DNA from: CADEEN01 sp963738425
GTDB lineage: Bacteria; Pseudomonadota; Gammaproteobacteria; Burkholderiales; Burkholderiaceae_C
Length of the DNA: 64,000 nt
NCBI GenBank assembly: GCA_963738425.1
Contig: CAVTWT010000033.1
Coordinates: 39,749 to 103,748, forward strand
Direction: 5' to 3'
This document shows, piece by piece, positions 10,011-17,736 of the stretch. The notes under the pieces were generated by a model that was given only the letters and a program-made list of their open reading frames with translations, did not search any database and was not told the origin of the DNA. Position numbers and translations under genes: made by a program. Position 1 is the stretch's first letter; every line of letters begins with the position of its first letter.

Positions 10011-11111
10011 TCAAAGATCAAACTCTTCTTTGGCCAGCGCTGTGTCTTCGGCAACCGCCGGCTCGGCGGTGCCCTGCATGGCCTGCGAGAGTGCCTGCGC
10101 GGAGCGCCATGCGCCCTCGACACCCCCGCCGCCGAGAAAGTCGCCGCAGACGCCCAGACGCAGGCGGTCATCCCACCAGCCGCTCGGTGCGGCCGGGTGC
10201 CGGCCGACCTGCGGCATCGCATAGCGCCAGCGATGCGCCACGGCGTGCTGCCAGCGCAACGGCGCGCCGAGCCATTCGGCCAGCGCCTGCTGCATCGCCG
10301 AGGCAATCCACGCCGGCTCCTGATCAATGTGGGCGCGGCTCCAGCCGGCCTTGGCGTGCACCACCCAATACACCTCGTCGCGCCTGGCTTCACGGCCGGG
10401 GCGGGACTCGTTGCGCGCCACCATGGCGAGCGCCCCGGGCTCGGGACGCGCCATGTCCCAGGCGCGGATGTTGGCAATGGCGTCGCTGACGCCCATCAGC
10501 GTCCAGCACGGCTGCATCACGGCCAGGCTCGCGCGCTGTGCCCACTCGCGCTGGTGGGGCGCGAGCAAGGGCGCCGCTTGGGCGGGCGGCAAGGCCAGCA
10601 CCACCGCGTCGAAGACATCGGCCCACAGCAGGTCGCTGCTCTCGACAACCCAGCCGCGCGGCGTACGGCGCAGCCTCTGCACCGATTGTTCCCAGCGCGG
10701 GATCGCGCCCTGCACCAGATGGCGACACCACTGCGTCATGTCGGGCGCCGCGACGAAGTGCGCGCTGTCCTGCTCGTCGTCTGGGTGCGGCAGGCTCTGG
10801 GGATGCAGGCGCGGCTGCCACGTCGTGACCCAACCGGCATGCACCGCTTGCGCCACCGCGACGCGAAACGCAGCGTCCCTGGCACTGAAGCACGGCACGC
10901 CGTGATCAAACGCCGTGATGCGCGAGTTGCGCTGGGCGTCCATCCACGCACAACGCCGTGTGGCCATGCGACCGCCGGGGCCACGCGACTTGTCGAACAC
11001 ATGCACCGTCGCGCCTGCGTCCATCAGCGCTTGCGCCAGCGCTGCGCCTGCCATGCCTGCACCGATCACCGCCACTTTGGACTCTGCACCGAACGTGTTC
11101 ATGGCCCGCAT
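10011..11111 (-). CDS. FAD/NAD(P)-binding oxidoreductase, renalase/amine-oxidase-like
   Basis: About 366 residues with an N-terminal dinucleotide-binding loop (AVIGAGMAGAALAQAL) and the FDKSRGPGGRMATRR continuation that marks the renalase-like branch of flavin amine-oxidase-type proteins. The C-terminal FAD contact LGVCGDFLGGGGVEGAW is also present. There is no signal peptide, so it is probably cytosolic. Starts at 11111 and 11102 are both ATG. It is divergent from a MerR-family gene with 92 bases between them, suggesting the regulator controls both. True substrate unknown. Confidence 0.78.
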   Translation of the reverse strand: MRAMNTFGAESKVAVIGAGMAGAALAQALMDAGATVHVFDKSRGPGGRMATRRCAWMDAQRNSRITAFDHGVPCFSARDAAFRVAVAQAVHAGWVTTWQPRLHPQSLPHPDDEQDSAHFVAAPDMTQWCRHLVQGAIPRWEQSVQRLRRTPRGWVVESSDLLWADVFDAVVLALPPAQAAPLLAPHQREWAQRASLAVMQPCWTLMGVSDAIANIRAWDMARPEPGALAMVARNESRPGREARRDEVYWVVHAKAGWSRAHIDQEPAWIASAMQQALAEWLGAPLRWQHAVAHRWRYAMPQVGRHPAAPSGWWDDRLRLGVCGDFLGGGGVEGAWRSAQALSQAMQGTAEPAVAEDTALAKEEFDL

Positions 11112-11203
11112 GCTAGGGTTTTCTGCGTCACCTCCGACTCATCATCGTCATTTCCCTCCCATCAAGTGCAATACTCGGATTCATTTCCGACTCACCACTA
11201 CTC
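11112..11203. promoter_or_regulatory. Divergent intergenic region with a 12-bp direct repeat, candidate MerR operator
   Basis: TCCGACTCATCA (11133-11144) and TCCGACTCACCA (11186-11197) match at 11 of 12 positions and start 53 bases apart, close to five helical turns. This would suit looping or cooperative binding between the two divergent promoters. A CGGA-N6-TCCG inverted repeat overlaps the second copy. Function is inferred only from placement. Confidence 0.35.
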
Positions 11204-12214
11204 ATGGCCATCAAAACAGCGCGCGGCGATCCGCCTGCACTCAAACCCGCCCTGCCCGCCGACGAACCCCGCTACCGCAGTGGCGCCGTCGCGCGCATGG
11301 TGCGCATGCCCGTGGCCACACTGCGCATCTGGGAGCGCCGCTACAACGTCAGCCGCCCGGCGCTGACGCCGAGCGGTCAGCGACTCTATTCAGCGGCCGA
11401 GGTGCAGCGCCTGGGCCTGATGAAGCAGCTCACTGAACTCGGCCATGCCATCGGCAACCTGGCGTCGCTCGACTGGACACAGTTGCAGGCCGTGGCCAAC
11501 ACGCATGCGAGCACGGTGGCCGGACCGCGCGGGCATGCGGCAAAAGCGCCCGAGCGGCCGTGGCGGCTGGGCGTCGTCGGTGCGGCATTGGCCAAGCGCC
11601 TGCAAAGGGCCAGCGTGCGCCTGGCGCTGGGCCGCTCGATGGAAGTCAGCGGCGTCTATGCCACCGTGCAGAAGGCCGCAGCGGCGTTGCAGCACAGCCC
11701 GTTCGATGCGCTGCTCGTGCACGACGCGCGGCCCGCGGCGCAAATTCGGCCCCGAGACTTGCGCGACATGCCCATGGCCTTGCTTTACCGCTTTGCCTCC
11801 GAGCCGGTGTGCGAGCAACTGGCGGCGGACAACGTGGCGCTCCTGCGCGAACCGCAAGGCGACACCGCGCTCGGCCAGTGGCTGCGCAGCGTCGGCGCCC
11901 GCGCCACCGCGACCGCACCTGCCGCAAACATGCCTAACGACGAGGCGGCGCGCCCGCGGCGTTGGGACGACGCTCAACTCACCGACTTTGCCGGCCTGTC
12001 GTCGACCATCGCCTGCGAGTGCCCGCAGCACGTGGCCGAGCTGTTGATGCAGCTCTCGCACTTCGAAGCGTACAGCGCCGAATGCGCAAATAGCAGCCAC
12101 GCCGACGCACAGTTGCACGGCTTCCTGCGCGGCGTTGCAAGCACGTCGCGCGCGCTGTTCGAAGACGCTCTGGAGCGCGTTGCCGTGCACGAGGGCCTGT
12201 TGATCCCGTCGTGA
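11204..12214 (+). CDS. MerR-family transcriptional regulator with long C-terminal domain
   Basis: A 336-residue regulator. Residues ~23-75 form a MerR winged helix (YRSGAVARMVRMPVATLRIWERRY, with QRLYS leading into helix 3). The C-terminal two-thirds resemble the sensor half of the LitR/CarH/MlrA class in length and helix pattern, but the cobalamin-binding D/E-x-H motif is absent, so a B12 light-sensor role is not supported. It is divergent from the renalase-like flavoprotein. Its 3' end is overlapped in antisense by the C-terminal extension of an SDR gene. Ligand unknown. Confidence 0.8.
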   Translation: MAIKTARGDPPALKPALPADEPRYRSGAVARMVRMPVATLRIWERRYNVSRPALTPSGQRLYSAAEVQRLGLMKQLTELGHAIGNLASLDWTQLQAVANTHASTVAGPRGHAAKAPERPWRLGVVGAALAKRLQRASVRLALGRSMEVSGVYATVQKAAAALQHSPFDALLVHDARPAAQIRPRDLRDMPMALLYRFASEPVCEQLAADNVALLREPQGDTALGQWLRSVGARATATAPAANMPNDEAARPRRWDDAQLTDFAGLSSTIACECPQHVAELLMQLSHFEAYSAECANSSHADAQLHGFLRGVASTSRALFEDALERVAVHEGLLIPS

Positions 12215-13029
12215 AGTGGATCAGCTTGGCGCAGCGTCGGCAAGCCGACACCGCTGGCATCGAAGCCGCCATCCACCGCCAGCACCTGGCCGTTGATGTA
12301 GGCCGCCTGCGCGCTGCACAGGAAGCCGACCGCGTTGGCAATCTCTTCCACCGTGCCGTAGCGGTTGAGCGGGATCACGTCGTGGTAGTCGCTGCGGATG
12401 GCCACGCTGTGCACGAGCTTGGCCATCTCGGTGTCCACCGGCCCGGGCGCGATGGCATTGACGCGGATGCCGGCGTTGCCGAGCTCGATCGCCTGCTGCT
12501 TGGTGAGGTGGATCAGCGCTCCCTTGCTGGTGCCGTAGGCCACGCGCAGCGTCGAAGCGCGCAGGCCGGAGATCGAAGCGATGTTGACCACCGCGCCGCC
12601 GCGCTGACCCGCGGCAATGCCACGCAGCATGATCGGCGCCACAGCCTGCGTGCACAGGAAAGCGCCATCGAGGTTGGTGCCGAGCACGTGGCGGAACTCT
12701 TCGTAGCTGGTCTGCAGGATCGGCTTGAAGACGGCCACGCCGGCGTTGTTGACCAGCGCGTCGATGCGGCCAAAGCGCGAATCGACCATCGCCACCGCAT
12801 TGCTCACTTGCTCGGGCTTCGACACATCGCACTGCACGGCCAGGATGCGGTCGGCCGAACCGTCTTCTTCAGCCAGCGCGCGCTCGGTGCGTGACAGCGT
12901 CTCGGCGTCGATGTCGATCAGCGCCACCGCATGACCGTGCGCGAGGAACCAGCGGCCGATGGCCAGGCCGATGCCGCGCGCGCCGCCGGTGATGAAGGCC
13001 ACGGGTGTCGTGGTGGTGGGGTCGGTCAT
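11974..13029 (-). CDS. Short-chain dehydrogenase/reductase with an abnormal C-terminal extension
   Basis: Residues 1-~262 form a complete classical SDR: cofactor loop TGGARGIG, NNAGVA, active-site Ser in SISG, Tyr/Lys in YGTSK, the IRVNAIAPGPVDTEM loop and the usual C-terminal INGQVLAVDGG. Normal family members stop a few residues later. Here the frame continues about 85 codons, Cys/Arg/Ser-rich with no family likeness, antisense to merR for 241 bases. A TGA lies one base out of frame at 12221, so a small indel near 12230 may have removed the natural stop. ATG 13029 has a good CAGGAG site. Substrate unknown. Confidence 0.75.
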   Translation of the reverse strand: MTDPTTTTPVAFITGGARGIGLAIGRWFLAHGHAVALIDIDAETLSRTERALAEEDGSADRILAVQCDVSKPEQVSNAVAMVDSRFGRIDALVNNAGVAVFKPILQTSYEEFRHVLGTNLDGAFLCTQAVAPIMLRGIAAGQRGGAVVNIASISGLRASTLRVAYGTSKGALIHLTKQQAIELGNAGIRVNAIAPGPVDTEMAKLVHSVAIRSDYHDVIPLNRYGTVEEIANAVGFLCSAQAAYINGQVLAVDGGFDASGVGLPTLRQADPLHDGINRPSCTATRSRASSNSARDVLATPRRKPCNCASAWLLFAHSALYASKCESCINSSATCCGHSQAMVDDRPAKSVS

Positions 13030-13202
13030 CGCTGCTCCTGGAGTTGCATGTGCGATTGTCTATAAGCTCGCGCGTGCTCGCTTCCGGGCTTTCTTGTGAT
13101 TGCGGTGTACGCGTTGCCCAGAGCATGGACGTCAGCACAGAGCACTCTTGAGTACACGCCGCCGCTGCAGGAGGGGTTTGGCGCTAGAGGCGCAGCAATG
13201 GC

Positions 13203-14279
13203 ATGCTGCGCCTCATGCAATCGCTCCGGCCCCATCGTCCCCGCCTCGGCCTGCTGGCCATCGCACTGTTCACGCACGCTGCCTCGGCGCAAGACGGCAC
13301 CCGCTGCGCCACCGAGCCCGACCCTGCAAAGCGCCTCGCTTGTTACGACCGGCTGTTCAAGCCTGACCCGGACGCCACACCGGCGGCGCCGACGACCGCC
13401 GCCAGCAGCCCTGCAGCGACAGTGCCTGCGCCCGCCGCCACGTCCGCGGGCAGCAGCTCAATCATGTCGCGCCTGTGGGAGCTCGACGCCGCCGACAAGC
13501 GGCGCAAGTTCGTCGTGCGCACGCACCTGCCCAACTTCCTGCTGCCGGTGCACTTCACCAACGACCTGAACCGCACCCCGAGCAGCCCGACGCGCGCCGC
13601 GCTCGCGCCCAACGACCGCTACCGCCCGCTCGAAGCCAAGCTGCAGGTGTCGCTGCGCGCCAAGGCGGCGAGCGACGTGTTGTTGCCCGACGCCGACCTC
13701 TGGCTGGCCTACACGCAACGCTCGCTGTGGCAGCTGTGGAACTCGCAGGAGTCGGCGCCGTTTCGCAGCAGCGACTACCAGCCCGAGGCGATCTACGTCG
13801 TGCCGGTGCCGGAAGGCTTGCGTGCGCTGCCGTTCGGCTGGCAATGGCGCATGGTGCAGGCTGGCTTCGCGCACCAATCGAACGGCCAGGCCGTGCCACT
13901 GTCGCGCAGCTGGAACCGCGTCTACTTCGGCGCTGGCTTCGAGCGCGGCGATTTCGGCCTGCAATGGAAACTTCACCGGCGCGTGGACGAATCGCGCAGC
14001 GACGACGACAACCCCGACCTCACCAACTACATCGGCCGCGGCGAACTGCAGGCGACCTGGCTGCCCGGCACCGCGACGGCGTCGCTGGCCTGGCGCACCA
14101 ACCTGCGCGCCCTCAACCGCGGCTCGCTGCAGCTTGACCTGACCTACCCGGTGGACAGCGACGAGCCCGCCGGCCTGCGCTGGTACGTGCAGGTCTTCAG
14201 CGGCTATGGCGAGACGCTGCTCGACTACAACCATCGGCAGACGACGCTGGGCTTGGGGTTATCGTTGTTTCAGTTCTGA
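13203..14279 (+). CDS. pldA: Outer-membrane phospholipase A (OMPLA)
   Basis: A 358-residue precursor with a signal peptide (cleavage near ASAQD, residue ~30), a short Cys-containing linker (CATEPDPAKRLACYDRLF), a Pro/Ala-rich spacer, and a 12-strand beta-barrel domain from about residue 90 ending in Phe. The OMPLA catalytic motif is intact: HQSNG gives the His and Ser, and RSWNRVY supplies the Asn. The enzyme is a calcium-dependent dimer in the outer membrane that hydrolyses phospholipids when lipid asymmetry is lost. It is divergent from the SDR gene; nothing upstream suggests specific control. Confidence 0.92.
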   Translation: MLRLMQSLRPHRPRLGLLAIALFTHAASAQDGTRCATEPDPAKRLACYDRLFKPDPDATPAAPTTAASSPAATVPAPAATSAGSSSIMSRLWELDAADKRRKFVVRTHLPNFLLPVHFTNDLNRTPSSPTRAALAPNDRYRPLEAKLQVSLRAKAASDVLLPDADLWLAYTQRSLWQLWNSQESAPFRSSDYQPEAIYVVPVPEGLRALPFGWQWRMVQAGFAHQSNGQAVPLSRSWNRVYFGAGFERGDFGLQWKLHRRVDESRSDDDNPDLTNYIGRGELQATWLPGTATASLAWRTNLRALNRGSLQLDLTYPVDSDEPAGLRWYVQVFSGYGETLLDYNHRQTTLGLGLSLFQF

Positions 14280-14315
14280 GAATCGCCCGAACCCAACCAC
14301 CCGCCTGTTCACGCA

Positions 14316-14606
14316 ATGACAAAAGCCTGGCCCTTTCTCTTCCTTGCTGTCTTAGTCCAATTGATTGTTGCAGTGTTCTACTACGCGCTCCAATCATCAG
14401 AAGCAGGGGTTTCGCTGCCGGGTCGGATTGGGACCTTCCTGTTCTTCTTCGGACTGCCCTCGGCTTTGACCTGGTTCGCGTACTGGCGCATTCGCAAGAC
14501 CCGCTCGACCGTTCTGCGGATCTGCCTCTTCGCGGTCGTTGCGATAGCGCCTCCCGTGCTCATCTACCTGGTCCTGGCCTACGCCCTCCAGGGCTTCTCG
14601 CACTAG
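14316..14606 (+). CDS. Small three-helix membrane protein, unknown function
   Basis: A 96-residue, strongly hydrophobic protein with three predicted transmembrane helices (about 5-25, 38-58 and 66-90) and an Arg/Lys-rich loop between the second and third, suggesting a cytoplasmic loop. It is located between pldA and a TerB-like gene on the same strand. A shadow frame on the other strand has no coding features. No family recognised. Confidence 0.6.
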   Translation: MTKAWPFLFLAVLVQLIVAVFYYALQSSEAGVSLPGRIGTFLFFFGLPSALTWFAYWRIRKTRSTVLRICLFAVVAIAPPVLIYLVLAYALQGFSH

Positions 14607-14631
14607 CGGGCCTGTGCTGATTCGCGCAACG

Positions 14632-15099
14632 ATGCTCAGAACCCTCCAGAACCTGCTCGCCGCGCTGCAGCCACCACCACCCGGCGCCGCCGACGCCGAC
14701 GACGAACACCTGCTGCAACTGGCCACTGCGGTGATGCTGGTCGAGGTCATGCGTTCGGACTCGACGTTCCACGATGATGAACGCTTCGCCGTTCTGGCCG
14801 CGCTGCGCAGCAAGTTCCAGCTGACAGTGGACGAAGCCGCGCGCCTGGCCGAACTCGCCGAGAGCACGGCGCATGCGGCAACCGATCTCTACGCCTTCAC
14901 GTCGCGCATCAACGAGCGCTTCGACATGCCGCGCAAGCTGCAGATGATCGAGCACATGTGGCGCGTGGCTTACGCCGATGGCCACCTGAGCGCGCACGAG
15001 CGGCACGTGATGTGGCGCATCGCCGATCTGCTGCATGTGCCGCAAGCGGCCTACCACCACGCGCGGCTGCGCGCTCAGCAGGACGCCGCTGCGCCCTGA
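14632..15099 (+). CDS. TerB-like (tellurite-resistance/DjlA N-terminal fold) protein
   Basis: About 155 residues, all helical and cytosolic, with the TerB pattern: LLQLATAVMLVEVMRSDSTF followed by DDERFAVLAALRSKF, then a second acidic turn (AYADGHLSAHERHVM). These paired acidic turns bind metal in TerB. I chose ATG 14632; a GTG at 14614 would add six residues. This solo form is common outside ter operons and its role is unknown, perhaps metal- or membrane-stress related. No other ter gene is nearby. Confidence 0.8.
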   Translation: MLRTLQNLLAALQPPPPGAADADDEHLLQLATAVMLVEVMRSDSTFHDDERFAVLAALRSKFQLTVDEAARLAELAESTAHAATDLYAFTSRINERFDMPRKLQMIEHMWRVAYADGHLSAHERHVMWRIADLLHVPQAAYHHARLRAQQDAAAP

Positions 15100-15202
15100 G
15101 CGCGCCGCGCTGCAGAGTCAATTCGAGGTCCGATTCCGGCCGGTTTCCGGCCGGGCGTGCGCCCATCATCGCGGCATGCCATCCAACCTTTCAGGAGCTG
15201 CC

Positions 15203-15676
15203 ATGACCCACTCGTTCCAGATCACCGGCTTGTCTCACGAACTGTTCGCACCCTGGTTCGGTCTGTCCGACGAGGCGCTGGCCGCACACGGCGCGGTGCG
15301 GCGCGTGGCCAACGTGAATCCGGGCTACCCGTGCCGCGTCAGCCTCGAAGACGCCGAGGTCGGCGAGGAGATGCTGTTGCTGCCGTTCGAGCACCACCGT
15401 GCGGACTCGCCGTATCGCAGCGCCGGTCCAATCTTCGTGCGCCGCGGTGCGCTGCAACAGCGTCTGACGCCGGGCACGCTGCCGCCGTACGTGACGCGGC
15501 GGCTGATCTCGGTGCGGGCCTACGACGCAGCGGGCATGATGGTCGATGCCAGCGTGCACAAGGGGATCGAGCTGCACCCTGTGATCTTGCGCTTGTTCGC
15601 CGATGACAAGGTGGCCTACCTGCAGCTGCACAACGCCAAGCCGGGGTGCTTCTCGTGCCAGGTGGATCGCTGCTGA
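15203..15676 (+). CDS. DUF1203-family protein
   Basis: A 157-residue soluble protein that begins after a strong AGGAG site at ATG 15203. It shows the DUF1203 layout: an N-terminal GLSHELFAPWFGLSDE-type motif, a central CRVSLEDAEVGEEMLLLPFEHH and a C-terminal LHNAKPGCFSCQV with a CxxC-like Cys pair. The family has no assigned reaction. It stands alone, with a convergent flavoprotein gene just downstream. Confidence 0.8.
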   Translation: MTHSFQITGLSHELFAPWFGLSDEALAAHGAVRRVANVNPGYPCRVSLEDAEVGEEMLLLPFEHHRADSPYRSAGPIFVRRGALQQRLTPGTLPPYVTRRLISVRAYDAAGMMVDASVHKGIELHPVILRLFADDKVAYLQLHNAKPGCFSCQVDRC

Positions 15677-15689
15677 ACCGTCTCGGTGC

Positions 15690-16925
15690 TCAGCCGCCGC
15701 TGAGCCAAGCCCGAACACCCTGGCCGGCGACGCGCCCGCTGGCCATCGACGCTTGCAGCAGGTAGCCGCCCGTCGGCGCTTCCCAGTCGAGCATCTCGCC
15801 CGCGCAGAACACGCCAGGACGCGTGCGCAGCATCAGGTGGTCGTCGAGCGATTCGAGTGTGACGCCGCCGGCGGTGCTGATCGCTTCGGCGATCGGGCGC
15901 GGCGCGGTCAACGTGATCGGCAGGGCCTTGAGGGCGGCGGCGAGTCGCGCCGCGTCGGCAATCACCTCGCGCGGCAGCAGTTCGTGCAGCAACGCGACCT
16001 TGGCGCCTTCCAGACCGAGGCGGCTCTTCAAGTGCGAGCCCAGGCTGCGGGAGCCGCGCGGATGCGCCACGTCGCGAGCGACGCGCATGGCATCGAAGGC
16101 AGGCAACAGATCGAGCGTGATCGTGGCGTGGCCGTGCGCGGAAATCGCGTCGCGGACCAGCGCACTGGCCGAATAGACCAAGCTGCCTTCGACGCCGTAC
16201 TCGCTGAGCACGAACTCGCCTTGGCGCTCGAAGCCCTCGAAGCGAAGCACCACCGGCTTGATCGGCGCGCCCGCAAATCGCGTGCGCAGATGCTCGCTCC
16301 ACGCTGGCGCGGTGTCGAAGCCACAATTCGCTGGCACAAGCGGCGCGACCTGCGCGCCCGCCTCTTGCAGCCATGGCACCCAGGCGCCGTCGGAACCGAG
16401 CTGCGGCCAGGTCGCGCCGCCGAGTGCGAGCACCACCGCGCGCGGCTGTACGCTGACCTGGCCTTGCGGCGATTCAAATTGCAAGGCGCCATTGCTGCCC
16501 CAGCCGCACCAGCGGTGGCGCATGTGGAAAACGACGCCCTGCTCACGCAGCCGATGCAGCCATGCACGCAACAGCGGCGCGGCTTTCAAGTCCTGAGGAA
16601 AGACGCGGCCAGAGCTGCCGACGAAAGTTGCGACGCCAAGTCGTGACGCCCACTCGCGCAATGCGCCGGGCGACAACACATCGAGCCAGGCCGCCGCCTG
16701 CGCCGTGCGCTGGCCATAGCGTTGCACAAAAGTTGGAAGCGGCTCACTGTGCGTCAAGTTCAGGCCGCCCTTGCCGGCGAGCAGGAACTTGCGGCCGACC
16801 GATGGCATGGCATCGAACAGGTGCACGGGCAGGCCACTTTCGGCCAGCGCTTCGGCCGCCATCAATCCCGCCGGGCCACCGCCGATGACAGCGACGCAGT
16901 TCTCTGCTGCAAGCGACAGGCTCAA
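15690..16925 (-). CDS. HI0933/BaiN-type flavoprotein (TIGR03862-like)
   Basis: NAD(P)/FAD oxidoreductase of 411 residues. N-terminal FAD loop VIGGGPAGLMAAEALAESG, then the family signature GRKFLLAGKGGLNLTHSE near 45-60, a second nucleotide-binding strand (AVVLALGGATWPQLGSDG) and the C-terminal GVFCAGEMLDWEAPTGGYLL that closes over FAD. The only reasonable start is TTG at 16925. Its ribosome site (AAGGGGA) lies inside the stem of a terminator hairpin, so translation may be reduced when the hairpin forms. Reaction unknown; relatives act on bile-acid or other hydrophobic enoates. Confidence 0.85.
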   Translation of the reverse strand: MSLSLAAENCVAVIGGGPAGLMAAEALAESGLPVHLFDAMPSVGRKFLLAGKGGLNLTHSEPLPTFVQRYGQRTAQAAAWLDVLSPGALREWASRLGVATFVGSSGRVFPQDLKAAPLLRAWLHRLREQGVVFHMRHRWCGWGSNGALQFESPQGQVSVQPRAVVLALGGATWPQLGSDGAWVPWLQEAGAQVAPLVPANCGFDTAPAWSEHLRTRFAGAPIKPVVLRFEGFERQGEFVLSEYGVEGSLVYSASALVRDAISAHGHATITLDLLPAFDAMRVARDVAHPRGSRSLGSHLKSRLGLEGAKVALLHELLPREVIADAARLAAALKALPITLTAPRPIAEAISTAGGVTLESLDDHLMLRTRPGVFCAGEMLDWEAPTGGYLLQASMASGRVAGQGVRAWLSGG

Positions 16926-16972
16926 AGAAAATCCCCTTCACGCGCGCCAGCCGGCGCGTATGAAGGGGATTG
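16925..16972 (-). terminator. Long terminator hairpin of the DUF1097 gene overlapping the next gene's ribosome site
   Basis: Arms AATCCCCTTCA (16930-16940) and TGAAGGGGATT (16961-16971), plus an inner CGCGCC/GGCGCG stem, are followed on the minus strand by TTTTCTTT. The 3' arm contains the AAGGGGA that would serve the flavoprotein's TTG start at 16925. Confidence 0.8.
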
Positions 16973-16988
16973 TCGCGAAGCGCTGCGG

Positions 16989-17483
16989 TCAGGCGGCCGG
17001 CGACTTGACGAGCTTGCCGGCGATGAACTCAGACACCCAGCCGAAGCCCGCACCGATGACGATCGAGGCGATCGTCGGCACGATGGCCTTCATCGGTGTC
17101 ATGTCCTTGCCGAGCAGGATCAGGCCGGCCACGCAGGCAAAGCCATAGACGCACGACGGAATCGTGGACAGCAGCGGGATGTGCGCTGCCAGCACGATCA
17201 CGGCCGCACCGATGCCCACGGCCACCGGTGCCGCGAACGCGCCGAGGCCACCAAGCTGGCCGGCCAACATCACCGACGCCATGCCGACCACGGCGCCGAA
17301 GGACATGCAGACCACCGTCTTCACCACGCCGTCGGTTTTGCCACCGTTGTGGAAGTGGCTGGCCCAGGCCACGAAGGCTTGCCAGATCTGCAGGTTCATC
17401 GCCGCCAGCGGCCCCAGGAACAACCACGTCGCCACCACGGCCAGCAGGCCGATCGACAGCGTTAAAGCAATCAGCAATGTCAT
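16989..17483 (-). CDS. DUF1097-family integral membrane protein
   Basis: A 164-residue protein with about five transmembrane helices. A soluble-looking loop carries the family-like LQIWQAFVAWASHFHNGG after helix 1, and a Gly/Ala-rich helix pair follows. DUF1097 members (E. coli YcdZ/YahC type) are uncharacterised inner-membrane proteins. ATG 17483 has a strong GAGGAG site; the longer upstream frame lacks coding features. Followed by a strong terminator. Confidence 0.75.
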   Translation of the reverse strand: MTLLIALTLSIGLLAVVATWLFLGPLAAMNLQIWQAFVAWASHFHNGGKTDGVVKTVVCMSFGAVVGMASVMLAGQLGGLGAFAAPVAVGIGAAVIVLAAHIPLLSTIPSCVYGFACVAGLILLGKDMTPMKAIVPTIASIVIGAGFGWVSEFIAGKLVKSPAA

Positions 17484-17736
17484 CTCTTTCTCCTCGTAAG
17501 GGAATCGTGAGTCCGCGCGTCCGCACTGCTGCGCGGTGCGGCACGATGGGCGCGAGGTCGCCCAGTTGCAACAAGTGGTTTCACGCCTGGCGGTGGTGCG
17601 TTGCATCAACGTGGCCACGGGTTAGCGCGCGGGTCGTCCCCTGCTGGCGCGCCATCGCTCCAGGCGCGACCACCGGCACGCAACTTTGGTACAGCGCAGA
17701 CTGCGCCGCCGTCAGCGACGCTGTTGGCTCAGCGCG

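Noticed and set aside
17484..17736. 250-base gap tested for a small gene or RNA
   Set aside because: Frames here only extend neighbours; no ribosome site, hairpin series or tRNA-like fold was seen.
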